Source: JAGREO01 sp020446285 (GTDB taxonomy: Bacteria; Pseudomonadota; Alphaproteobacteria; Geminicoccales; Geminicoccaceae). From it: a DNA stretch of 64,000 nucleotides. Of the stretch, positions 25,050 to 32,187 are shown piece after piece. Under the pieces are notes generated by a model. That model saw only the letters and a program-made list of their open reading frames with translations. It was not told the DNA's origin and did not search any database. The first letter of the stretch is position 1. Every line of letters begins with the position of its first letter. The stretch covers positions 186,001-250,000 of the forward strand of contig JAWKVP010000006.1 in NCBI GenBank assembly GCA_041398005.1, in the 5' to 3' direction. The position numbers and the translations under genes are program-made.

Positions 25050-25103
25050 GAGCCCCCCTGTCCGAAACGGTTTTCCTCTCGCGACAAGCACAGGCATCGT
25101 CTG

Positions 25104-25796
25104 ATGCGACTTGAGCCGTCACTGCGGCAGATGGTGCTCGACCTCCCCGTGCAGGAAGGTGCGGGGCTCGAGGATTTTCTTCGCGACCTCTCCAACGAGC
25201 AGGCCATCGACGCCGTGCTCTCCTGGCCGGACTGGCCCGCGCCGGCACTCATCATCGACGGACCGGCCGGTTGCGGAAAGAGCCATCTCGGGCGGATCTG
25301 GGCCGCGCGCGCCGGTGCACTGTTTTTGAGCGCGGCCGATGTCTTCGCCGATGGCTGCCCCATCGAACGGCTGGGCCGGCTGCGGGCCTGCGTGATCGAC
25401 GATGCCGATCACGTCGAGGACGATGTGCTCCTGCTGCAACTCTACAATATCTGCCGCGAGCGCGGCGGTTCGGTCCTGCTCACTGCCTCCACGCCGCTGG
25501 GCGCCTGGCTGCCGACACTGCCCGACCTCGCCTCGAGGCTTCGCACATCGCTCACGGCGCACATCGCCGCCCCGCGCGACGAGCTCCTTGCCGCCGTCCT
25601 GGTCAAGCAGTTCCGCGACCGTCAGCTGAATGTCCCGGGCGAGGTCGTGACCTATCTCCTGCGCAACATGGAGCGCTCGTTCGAAGCCGCGCGCCGCACC
25701 GTCCGCGCCCTCGACCGTGCCTCCCTCCACGCCAAATGGCCCATCACCCTGCCCCTCGCCCGCCGCGTCCTGGCACTCGTGCAGGATGATGCGTGA
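25104..25796 (+). CDS. hdaA: DnaA regulatory inactivator HdaA
   Basis: A 230-residue AAA+ protein related to the ATPase part of DnaA. The N-terminus carries a sliding-clamp-binding hexapeptide-like motif, QMVLDL (9-14), followed by the Walker A loop GPAGCGKSHL (53-62) and a Walker B-like ACVIDDADHVED. A C-terminal lid helix (YLLRNMERSFEAARRTVRALDRASL) completes the module; the DnaA DNA-binding domain is absent. In Caulobacter, HdaA with the clamp triggers DnaA-ATP hydrolysis and prevents over-initiation. It lies 54 bases after the transferase gene. Confidence 0.9.
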   Translation: MRLEPSLRQMVLDLPVQEGAGLEDFLRDLSNEQAIDAVLSWPDWPAPALIIDGPAGCGKSHLGRIWAARAGALFLSAADVFADGCPIERLGRLRACVIDDADHVEDDVLLLQLYNICRERGGSVLLTASTPLGAWLPTLPDLASRLRTSLTAHIAAPRDELLAAVLVKQFRDRQLNVPGEVVTYLLRNMERSFEAARRTVRALDRASLHAKWPITLPLARRVLALVQDDA

Positions 25797-25942
25797 GCCG
25801 GTCAGCGTGAGCCGGTCAGAAGGAGTTCCCTTTTCCACCCCTTCGGTATGCCCGAACGGACATCCTCCTCACAGCGCCCGTTCCTGTTGCTAACAGACTG
25901 GCGAAAGGGACAATTCCGGGCATTCGGGAGGAAAGACAAGCC

Positions 25943-26161
25943 ATGTCACCGAAAAATGTCGCAATCGCGACACTGGTGCTGATCATCGCCATCCTGCTCA
26001 TCAGGGACAGCGACGCCGGACCGCAGCCGACCGGGCGCTATCAGATCTCCGGGACCAATGCCACCATGTGGCGTGTGGATACGATCACCGGTGCGATGCG
26101 CTCCTGCCATCATCTCACCCACAACGGCCGGCGCATGTATCGGTGTTTCGACGTCGAATGA
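25943..26161 (+). CDS. Small membrane-anchored or exported protein
   Basis: A 72-residue protein with one N-terminal hydrophobic segment (VAIATLVLIIAILLI, 6-20) and a short hydrophilic tail, GRYQISGTNATMWRVDTITG then AMRSCHHLT and MYRCFDVE, with two cysteines. The tail suits a small beta-hairpin domain (GRYQ...WRVDTITG) seen in many short exported proteins that I cannot name. GGAGGAAAGAC lies upstream of the ATG at 25943. It is monocistronic between hdaA and the SDR gene. Confidence 0.65.
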   Translation: MSPKNVAIATLVLIIAILLIRDSDAGPQPTGRYQISGTNATMWRVDTITGAMRSCHHLTHNGRRMYRCFDVE

Positions 26162-26282
26162 TGCAGGCGTGCCGTTGATCGCATCCGGCAGGGTGCTGAA
26201 AGAGGGCCATCTCTTCTCGACGCGGCCGCAACGGACGGGCATTGTCACCGCCGGCAGAATGCAATCGATCGAGGAGGATGGA

Positions 26283-27062
26283 ATGGATCTCGGGATCACC
26301 GGCAGGAAGGCGATCGTCTGCGCCGCGAGCAAGGGGCTCGGTCGCGCCTGTGCGATGTCGCTCGCAACGAACGGCGTCGATCTCGTCATGAACGCGCGGG
26401 GAGCGGACGCACTCGAGGCAACGGCAGCCGAGATCCGTGAAAGGACGGGTCGCGCGGTGACGACGGTCGCCTGCGACATCACCACCGCCGAAGGACGCAA
26501 ACAGGTTCTCGATGCCGCAGGCGAAGTCGACATTCTCGTCAACAATGCCGGCGGCCCGCCACCCGGCGATTTCCGCGAATGGGGCGAGGCAGAATGGATC
26601 AAGGCGGTGACCGCCAACATGATCACACCCATCGAACTCATCCGCGCGGTCGTCGACGGAATGGGCAAGCGCAGGTTCGGGCGGATCGTCAACATCACCT
26701 CCTCAGCGGTCAAGGCACCGATCGCCGAACTGGGCCTTTCCAACGGCGCGCGCACGGGCCTGACCGGGTTTGTCGCCGGTACCGCCCGTGCGGTGGCGCC
26801 CACGGGCGTGACCATCAACAATATCCTGCCCGGCCGCTTCGATACCGACCGTCTGCGCGGCAATTTCGAATTCAATGCGAAGAAGACCGGCAGGGATCCG
26901 GCCGAGATCGCAAGGAACGCCGCGGCTGCCATCCCCGCCCGCCGCTTCGGCGATCCGCACGAGTTCGGCGAGCTCTGCGCGTTCCTCTGCTCGGTGCAGG
27001 CAGGTTACATCACCGGCCAGAACCTTCTGATCGACGGAGGCAGTTTCCCCGGAACCATGTAA
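26283..27062 (+). CDS. Atypical short-chain dehydrogenase/reductase
   Basis: A 259-residue Rossmann protein of the SDR family, near FabG in overall pattern: cofactor loop CAASKGLGRA (13-22), NNAG (87-90), NITSSAV with the catalytic-serine region (137-143), and the C-terminal GQNLLIDGG. The usual YxxxK is not present: the position after Ser140 reads LSNGAR (152-157), giving Ser153 and Arg157 in place of Tyr and Lys. This is a known divergent SDR subgroup, and its substrate is unknown. GAGGAGG precedes the ATG at 26283. anmK follows 19 bases later. Confidence 0.85.
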   Translation: MDLGITGRKAIVCAASKGLGRACAMSLATNGVDLVMNARGADALEATAAEIRERTGRAVTTVACDITTAEGRKQVLDAAGEVDILVNNAGGPPPGDFREWGEAEWIKAVTANMITPIELIRAVVDGMGKRRFGRIVNITSSAVKAPIAELGLSNGARTGLTGFVAGTARAVAPTGVTINNILPGRFDTDRLRGNFEFNAKKTGRDPAEIARNAAAAIPARRFGDPHEFGELCAFLCSVQAGYITGQNLLIDGGSFPGTM

Positions 27063-27081
27063 CAGAAAAAAAAGAGAGCCG

Positions 27082-28272
27082 ATGAAAACCGGCAGCAGTC
27101 CGCTTGCCCGTCTCGAAGCCCTTTCCCGCAAGAAAAGGCCGGTGATTGCCGGGCTCATGTCCGGCACGTCGATGGACGGGCTCGACATCGCATTCTGCCA
27201 CGTCGATGGGCAAGCCGGTGGCAAACGGCGCATGGAGATGCTCGCCGCTCACACCGCGCCCATGCCCGATCGGTTTCGTCCACGCATCGAACAGGCCATG
27301 GAGGGCGACCTCGTCGAGGCGGCGCGGCTCGATATCGAACTTGGCCGCTGGTATGCCGAGGCCACCCTCGATCTCGCGCACAAACACGGAATAGCGGTCG
27401 ATCTCGTCGGCAGCCACGGCCAGACGGTCTGTCACGAGCATGGGCGCACGACGCTGCAGATCGGCGAGCCGGGTTTTCTGGCCAATCGGCTGGACTGCAT
27501 CGTCGCCCATGATTTCCGCCGGGGCGATGTCGTGGCCGGAGGCTGTGGCGCGCCGCTGGTGCCGATCTTCGACCGCCTCGTCATGGGGCTCGACGATGCG
27601 GCCGTGCTCTCGGTCAATATCGGCGGTATCGCCAACCTCACCATCGTGCCACCGCTGCACAGGAGCAACGAGGAGCCTCTCGCCTTCGATTGCGGCCCCG
27701 GCAACATGGTCATCGACCGGATCGTCGAACGCCGGACGAACGGCACCGCCCTTTTCGACGAAGGCGGTGCCGAGGCCGCGCGCGGCCGGGTCAACGAGAA
27801 GCTGCTTGCCGAACTCATGACACACCCGTTCGTGACTGCCGAGGCGCCCAAATCGGCGGGTCGCGAACAGTTCGGCCGGGAATTCACCGACGCGCTCATC
27901 GAAAGGGCATCGCCGCAATCGGACAGCGACTGGCAGGATCTCCTCGCCACGGTCACCGCCTGGACAGCCGAATGCATCATTGCAGCAGCACGGGGCAAGC
28001 GGATCGAACGCGCCTTCATCGCCGGCGGTGGTGCACACAATACAACGCTGATGGCCCGCCTTCGTCACGGACTGGCCGGAGTGGAATTCACCCATCCAGA
28101 CGAGACAGGCATCGACCCCGACTTCAAGGAAGCCCTCGCATTCGCGCTCCTCGCCCAACTCCTGATCGAAGGCGAGCCCGCCAATGTTCCGCGCGCCACC
28201 GGCGCCGCCGGCCCCGCTCTTCTGGGCCGCCTGACCTTCCCCGATGGCAGCCCTTCACTCGACAGGGGGTGA
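27082..28272 (+). CDS. anmK: Anhydro-N-acetylmuramic acid kinase
   Basis: A 396-residue cytoplasmic ASKHA kinase that opens and phosphorylates 1,6-anhydro-MurNAc from cell-wall turnover, giving MurNAc-6-phosphate. The phosphate loop GLMSGTSMDGLDIA (24-37), VGSHGQTVCHE, AGGCGAPLVP, NIGGIANLT and FDCGPGNMVID are all present. Length is somewhat above the usual 370 because of an N-terminal extension of about 17 residues. It is coupled to the SDR gene. MurQ etherase is not in this window. Confidence 0.94.
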   Translation: MKTGSSPLARLEALSRKKRPVIAGLMSGTSMDGLDIAFCHVDGQAGGKRRMEMLAAHTAPMPDRFRPRIEQAMEGDLVEAARLDIELGRWYAEATLDLAHKHGIAVDLVGSHGQTVCHEHGRTTLQIGEPGFLANRLDCIVAHDFRRGDVVAGGCGAPLVPIFDRLVMGLDDAAVLSVNIGGIANLTIVPPLHRSNEEPLAFDCGPGNMVIDRIVERRTNGTALFDEGGAEAARGRVNEKLLAELMTHPFVTAEAPKSAGREQFGREFTDALIERASPQSDSDWQDLLATVTAWTAECIIAAARGKRIERAFIAGGGAHNTTLMARLRHGLAGVEFTHPDETGIDPDFKEALAFALLAQLLIEGEPANVPRATGAAGPALLGRLTFPDGSPSLDRG

Positions 28273-28296
28273 CGCCGGATGCGACCGGACGGCGGT

Positions 28297-29046
28297 TCAG
28301 ACGTCGAGCCGGATGGATATCGAGCCGCGAACGCCGAAATCACCCGTGACGGAGTCGCCCGCCCTTACCGGAGTCACGCCTGTGATCGTTCCGGTACTGA
28401 TCCACTGGCCCGCGCGAAGGCCGGGCCCATTGTCGGCAAGCCAGCGCAGGGATTCGAGCGGATCGCCCAAGACGATGTCGGCCGTGCCGGCATTCTTCTC
28501 CTCGCCATTGACAAGGCAGCACGCGGCGATTTCGCAAGCGGCGACGTCCTGCCAGCCGTCGATGGCGGCTCCGGCGGTGAACAGGACATTGCCGCCAAAA
28601 TCGGGAATGGCACGGGCGGCGGTCAGCGGGCCGGCAAGTTTCTGACGCACGCCGATGAGCTCGATCGCCGGATGGGCGGAGGCGATGGCGGCACGCAGCT
28701 CATCGATCGTGTAGGGCTCCGCACGTCCCGGCAGATCGGCGGCGAGACGGAAGGCAAGCTCGATCTCGGCAGCAGCGAGACCCGGCGGGGCAGCGACGTT
28801 CGCCTCACCGGAGACGTTGGCGGATGCCATGATCGGACCGTAGAACGGGCCGTCCGTCTTCAGCAATGCGCAGGCCTTCTCATTGGTAGCACCGATCTTC
28901 CAGCCGGCGACATCGCCACCGGCCGCCTCGACAGCGAGCCGCTGCACGGCATAGCCGTCCGCCAGAGCGGCTTCCTCGGGTGGATCGACGAGCGAGCGCG
29001 ACCGGAAGGCATCGGCGAGGGCGCGGGCGGCGGTTTCGGCAGTCAT
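28297..29046 (-). CDS. 2-keto-4-pentenoate hydratase family protein
   Basis: A 249-residue enzyme of the fumarylacetoacetate hydrolase superfamily, hydratase branch (MhpD type). DGYAVQRLAVEAAGGDVAGWKIG, the EIELAFRLAADLP metal-ligand segment and LGDPLESLRWLADNG are family landmarks. Members add water to 2-hydroxypentadienoate in meta-cleavage, or act as 2-oxo acid decarboxylases. No other aromatic-degradation gene is nearby, so the substrate is open. GGGGAG lies eight bases upstream of the ATG at 29046. It converges on anmK and is divergent from the aminotransferase. Confidence 0.85.
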   Translation of the reverse strand: MTAETAARALADAFRSRSLVDPPEEAALADGYAVQRLAVEAAGGDVAGWKIGATNEKACALLKTDGPFYGPIMASANVSGEANVAAPPGLAAAEIELAFRLAADLPGRAEPYTIDELRAAIASAHPAIELIGVRQKLAGPLTAARAIPDFGGNVLFTAGAAIDGWQDVAACEIAACCLVNGEEKNAGTADIVLGDPLESLRWLADNGPGLRAGQWISTGTITGVTPVRAGDSVTGDFGVRGSISIRLDV

Positions 29047-29249
29047 GAAGTGGTCTCCCCTTTTTGTCTGATCGCTGCCCCGCGCGGTCATGGTCGCGAG
29101 GCGTCCGTGCGCCGTTTGCAAGGACCTTGCAACGTCGCGACGGCCTCAGTGATAACGCTTCGTGCGGATACCGGACAGCGCTTCGAGCGCGCAATTGACA
29201 GTATGCCCGGACAGGCAGAAAAAGGCTGCAATACGACAGGAGGTGGCCG

Positions 29250-30590
29250 ATGCTGACCGAAGACATGACGAACGTGCCGAACGACCTTGAAGCGTTCTGG
29301 ATCCCGTTCACGCCGAACAAGCAGTTCAAGGCGGCGCCGCGCCTGCTGGCGAAGGCCGAGAACATGCATTTCACCTCCACCGACGGCCGCAGGATCCTCG
29401 ATGCGACGGCCGGACTCTGGTGCTGCAATGCCGGGCATGGCCGCGAACGGATCGTCAAGGCGGTACAGGCGCAGGTCGCCGAACTCGACTTCGCCCCCTC
29501 CTTCCAGTTCAGCCATCCCAAGGCGTTCGAGCTCGCCTCGAAGCTTGCCAATCTCTTCCCCGGCCAGCTCGACTACGCCTTCTTCACCAATTCGGGCTCG
29601 GAATCGGTCGACACCGCTCTCAAGATCGCGCTGGCCTATCAGCGTGCGCGCGGTGAGGGCACCCGCACCAGACTGATCGGTCGTGAGCGCGGCTATCACG
29701 GTGTGGGCTTCGGCGGCATTTCCGTGGGCGGCATGGTCGCCAATCGCAAATGGTTCGGTCAGGCGCTCGGCGGCATCGATCATCTCCCGCATACGCTCGA
29801 CATCGAACGGAATGCCTTCACGAAAGGCCAGCCGGAGCATGGCGCGCATCTCGCCGATGAACTCGAAAGGCTGGTCGCCCTGCATGACGCCTCGAACATA
29901 GCCGCCGTCATCATCGAGCCCGTCGCCGGCTCCATCGGCGTTTATCCGCCGCCACGCGGCTATCTCGAAAAGATCCGCGAGATCACGAAGAAGCACGGCA
30001 TCCTGCTCATCTTCGACGAGGTGATCACCGCCTATGGCCGTCTCGGCAAGGGATCGGCGGCGGAATATTTCGGCGTCGAGCCGGATCTCGTCACCACCGC
30101 CAAGGGGCTCACCTCGGGCGTGATTCCCATGGGTGCGGTCATGGCATCGAAGGAAATCTACGATACCATCATCGGCAGCCAGGCGGACGAACGTCTGATC
30201 GAACTCTTCCACGGTTACACCTACAGTGCCCACCCCGTCGCCTGTGCCGCGGCTCTGGCGACCCTCGAAACCTACAAGGAAGAAGGCCTGTTCGAACGCG
30301 CAGCGTCACTCGCTCCCGTCTGGGAGGAAGCGCTGCACAGCCTCGCTGGCGAGCCGAACATCATCGACATCCGCAATATCGGCCTCATGGGCGCTGTCGA
30401 GATGTCCTCCATACCGGGCAAGATCGGCCATCGCGCCTACGAGGCCATGCGACTGGGCTTCCACGAGCATGACATCATGCTCCGCATCACCGGCGACACC
30501 ATCGCCCTGTCGCCGCCGCTGATCGTCAGCGAGGAGCAGATCGGCCAGATCGTCGACAAGGTGCGCAAGATCGTACACGCGGTCGCCTGA
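29250..30590 (+). CDS. Class III aminotransferase (omega-amino acid:pyruvate type)
   Basis: A 446-residue PLP enzyme of fold type I. The PLP lysine is Lys285 in TTAKGLTSGVIPMGAV; FTNSGSESVDTALKIA, the GYHGVGFGGISVGG loop, EPVAGSIGVYPPP and FDEVITAYGR are in place. The N-terminal FWIPFTPNKQFKAAPRLL and overall pattern are those of beta-alanine:pyruvate transaminases, which make malonate semialdehyde and alanine. Preference for beta-alanine over other omega-amines is inferred. GACAGGAGGTGG precedes the ATG at 29250. Confidence 0.9.
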   Translation: MLTEDMTNVPNDLEAFWIPFTPNKQFKAAPRLLAKAENMHFTSTDGRRILDATAGLWCCNAGHGRERIVKAVQAQVAELDFAPSFQFSHPKAFELASKLANLFPGQLDYAFFTNSGSESVDTALKIALAYQRARGEGTRTRLIGRERGYHGVGFGGISVGGMVANRKWFGQALGGIDHLPHTLDIERNAFTKGQPEHGAHLADELERLVALHDASNIAAVIIEPVAGSIGVYPPPRGYLEKIREITKKHGILLIFDEVITAYGRLGKGSAAEYFGVEPDLVTTAKGLTSGVIPMGAVMASKEIYDTIIGSQADERLIELFHGYTYSAHPVACAAALATLETYKEEGLFERAASLAPVWEEALHSLAGEPNIIDIRNIGLMGAVEMSSIPGKIGHRAYEAMRLGFHEHDIMLRITGDTIALSPPLIVSEEQIGQIVDKVRKIVHAVA

Positions 30591-30696
30591 GCAAACCAAC
30601 GCTCCGCGCGGCGGCAGTTTTTCCGCGCTGCCGCGCGAGCCGGCATCGAATCCACTCGACATGGATAGTCGGGTCCGCTAGGTCGGTTTTACTGAT

Positions 30697-30724
30697 AATT
30701 CGATATTTGTCTAAATATCGAATT
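30697..30724. promoter_or_regulatory. Perfect palindrome, likely ArsR-type operator
   Basis: AATTCGATATTT (30697-30708) and AAATATCGAATT (30713-30724) form a perfect 12-bp inverted repeat around GTCT. AT-rich dyads with ATTCxxATATTT are typical of ArsR/SmtB sites at arsenic operons. It lies 86 bases upstream of arsC; no arsR gene is in the window. The repressor would have to be encoded elsewhere. Confidence 0.65.
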
Positions 30725-30810
30725 TCATGGAAGCCCGCCTTCCCGACCGACCCCGAACCCGCTTGTGTCCGGTATCACCAGTATCCGGCAAGAACAGGGA
30801 GCCTGAAACC

Positions 30811-31338
30811 ATGTCGGATCCGATCTACAACGTTCTTTTCCTTTGCACCGGAAATTCCGCCCGCAGCATCATGGCGGAGTGCGCCCTGCAACGCTGGAGC
30901 CAGGGACGCTTTCGCGCCTTTTCCGCCGGCAGCCAGCCCAGGGGAAGCGTTCACCCCGAAGCCCTCGCACTCATGCGCAAACTCAACTTCAAGACGGACC
31001 ATCTGCGTTCGAAGAGCTGGGACGAGTTCACCACTCCGGACGCTCCGGTGATGGATTTCGTCTTCACGGTCTGTGACAATGCTGCAAACGAGGCCTGTCC
31101 GGCATGGCCGGGACAGCCGATGACCGCTCATTGGGGTGTGGAGGATCCGGCAGCCTTCGTCGGATCGCCCGAGGCAACCGAACGGTTCTTTCGTCGCGTC
31201 TATTCCTGCCTCGACAATCGCATCAAGATTTTCACTGCCCTGCCCATCCGCTCGCTCGATCGCCTTTCGTTGCGGGAACGACTGGCGGATATCGGCAGGA
31301 TCCGTGACGAAGGGCAGGCTGACGGAAGCGGGGCATGA
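30811..31338 (+). CDS. arsC: Arsenate reductase, LMW-phosphatase type
   Basis: A 175-residue enzyme of the low-molecular-weight phosphatase type. Cys12 starts the P-loop CTGNSARS (12-19) with Arg18; the resolving cysteines Cys88 and Cys96 are in VCDNAANEACP, and HWGVEDPA provides the acid Asp. With all three cysteines the thioredoxin-coupled arsenate to arsenite mechanism is expected. An extension of about 30 residues follows the core. AGGGAG is upstream of the ATG at 30811. The stop overlaps the aquaporin start (ATGA). Confidence 0.93.
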   Translation: MSDPIYNVLFLCTGNSARSIMAECALQRWSQGRFRAFSAGSQPRGSVHPEALALMRKLNFKTDHLRSKSWDEFTTPDAPVMDFVFTVCDNAANEACPAWPGQPMTAHWGVEDPAAFVGSPEATERFFRRVYSCLDNRIKIFTALPIRSLDRLSLRERLADIGRIRDEGQADGSGA

Positions 31339-31997
31339 GCTTCGATCTGCCACGAAAGCTCGTCGCGGAAGCACTCGGGACGGGCCTGCTGGTGGCGACC
31401 GTCGTCGGTTCGGGAATCATGGCGGACCGGCTGACGGGGGACGTGGCGCTGGCATTGCTCGGCAACACGATCCCGACCGGCGCCATACTCGTTGTGCTCA
31501 TCACCATCCTCGGACCGATCTCCGGCGCACATTTCAACCCGGCCGTGACCGCCGTTTTTCTCTTGCACCGCGAAATCAACGCTGCCGATGCGAGCGCCTA
31601 TGTGGCTGCCCAGATCATCGGCGGGATCATCGGTGCCCATGCCGCCCATATCATGTTCGAACTTCCCCTGATGCAGTTTTCACAAACAGCGCGCACCGGC
31701 GGCGGTCAGTGGATTGCCGAGATCGTGGCCACATTCGGCCTCGTATCCACCATACTCGCCGGAATCCGCTTTCGCGCCGAAGCGGTGCCGATGCTGGTGG
31801 GGCTCTATATCACCGCCGCCTACTGGTTCACGGCCTCGACTTCGTTCGCCAACCCTGCGGTGGCGATCGCCCGGGCCTTCTCCGACACCTTCGCCGGTAT
31901 CCACCCCCTCGATGTCCCCGCTTTCATCATCACCGAACTCGTCGGCGCATATCTCGCCGCGATTCTGTGCAGCTGGCTCCTGAAACCCTCGAAATGA
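31335..31997 (+). CDS. aqpS: Aquaglyceroporin linked to arsenic resistance
   Basis: A 220-residue MIP channel with six membrane helices and both asparagine boxes: HFNPAVT (NPA 68-70) and SFANPAVAIAR (NPA 173-175, with the filter arginine at 180). Overlap with arsC strongly suggests the Sinorhizobium AqpS arrangement, in which arsenate enters by phosphate uptake, is reduced by ArsC, and arsenite leaves down its gradient through this channel. No ArsB or Acr3 pump is present to compete with that reading. A repeat copy lies 19 bases after the stop. Confidence 0.9.
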   Translation: MSFDLPRKLVAEALGTGLLVATVVGSGIMADRLTGDVALALLGNTIPTGAILVVLITILGPISGAHFNPAVTAVFLLHREINAADASAYVAAQIIGGIIGAHAAHIMFELPLMQFSQTARTGGGQWIAEIVATFGLVSTILAGIRFRAEAVPMLVGLYITAAYWFTASTSFANPAVAIARAFSDTFAGIHPLDVPAFIITELVGAYLAAILCSWLLKPSK

Positions 31998-32016
31998 CGT
32001 TCCCCATACGTCAGGC

Positions 32017-32125
32017 CTAGCGCTCAGGCGCATTCACTTCGTTCATTCACCCGAGCACTAGTTCCTTGTTTTTGCATCAATTTGTCCAGACAGATCAGTA
32101 TGATCTGTCTGGATCGATGCACTGG
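32017..32125 (+). repeat. Dispersed palindromic repeat, copy B (complete)
   Basis: A 109-bp element. Module 1 runs from CTAGCGCTCAGGCGCATTCA (32017) to CCGAGCACTAG (32061), with inverted ends. Module 2 runs from TTCCTTGTTTTTGCATC to the dyad CCAGACAGATC/GATCTGTCTGG (32086-32113) and ends GATGCACTGG, so its last CTAG has mutated. It lies between aqpS (+) and the antiporter (-), both of which end towards it. Confidence 0.92.
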
Positions 32126-32187
32126 TATGGGCCGGACGGACGAAGGTGCGCCTCCGGGCGTCGATTGGAACGGCCATTCGTTCTTGT

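Noticed and set aside
30591..30660. Terminator after the class III aminotransferase
   Set aside because: A GC-rich imperfect inverted repeat is present, but the stem is bulged and no T run follows.
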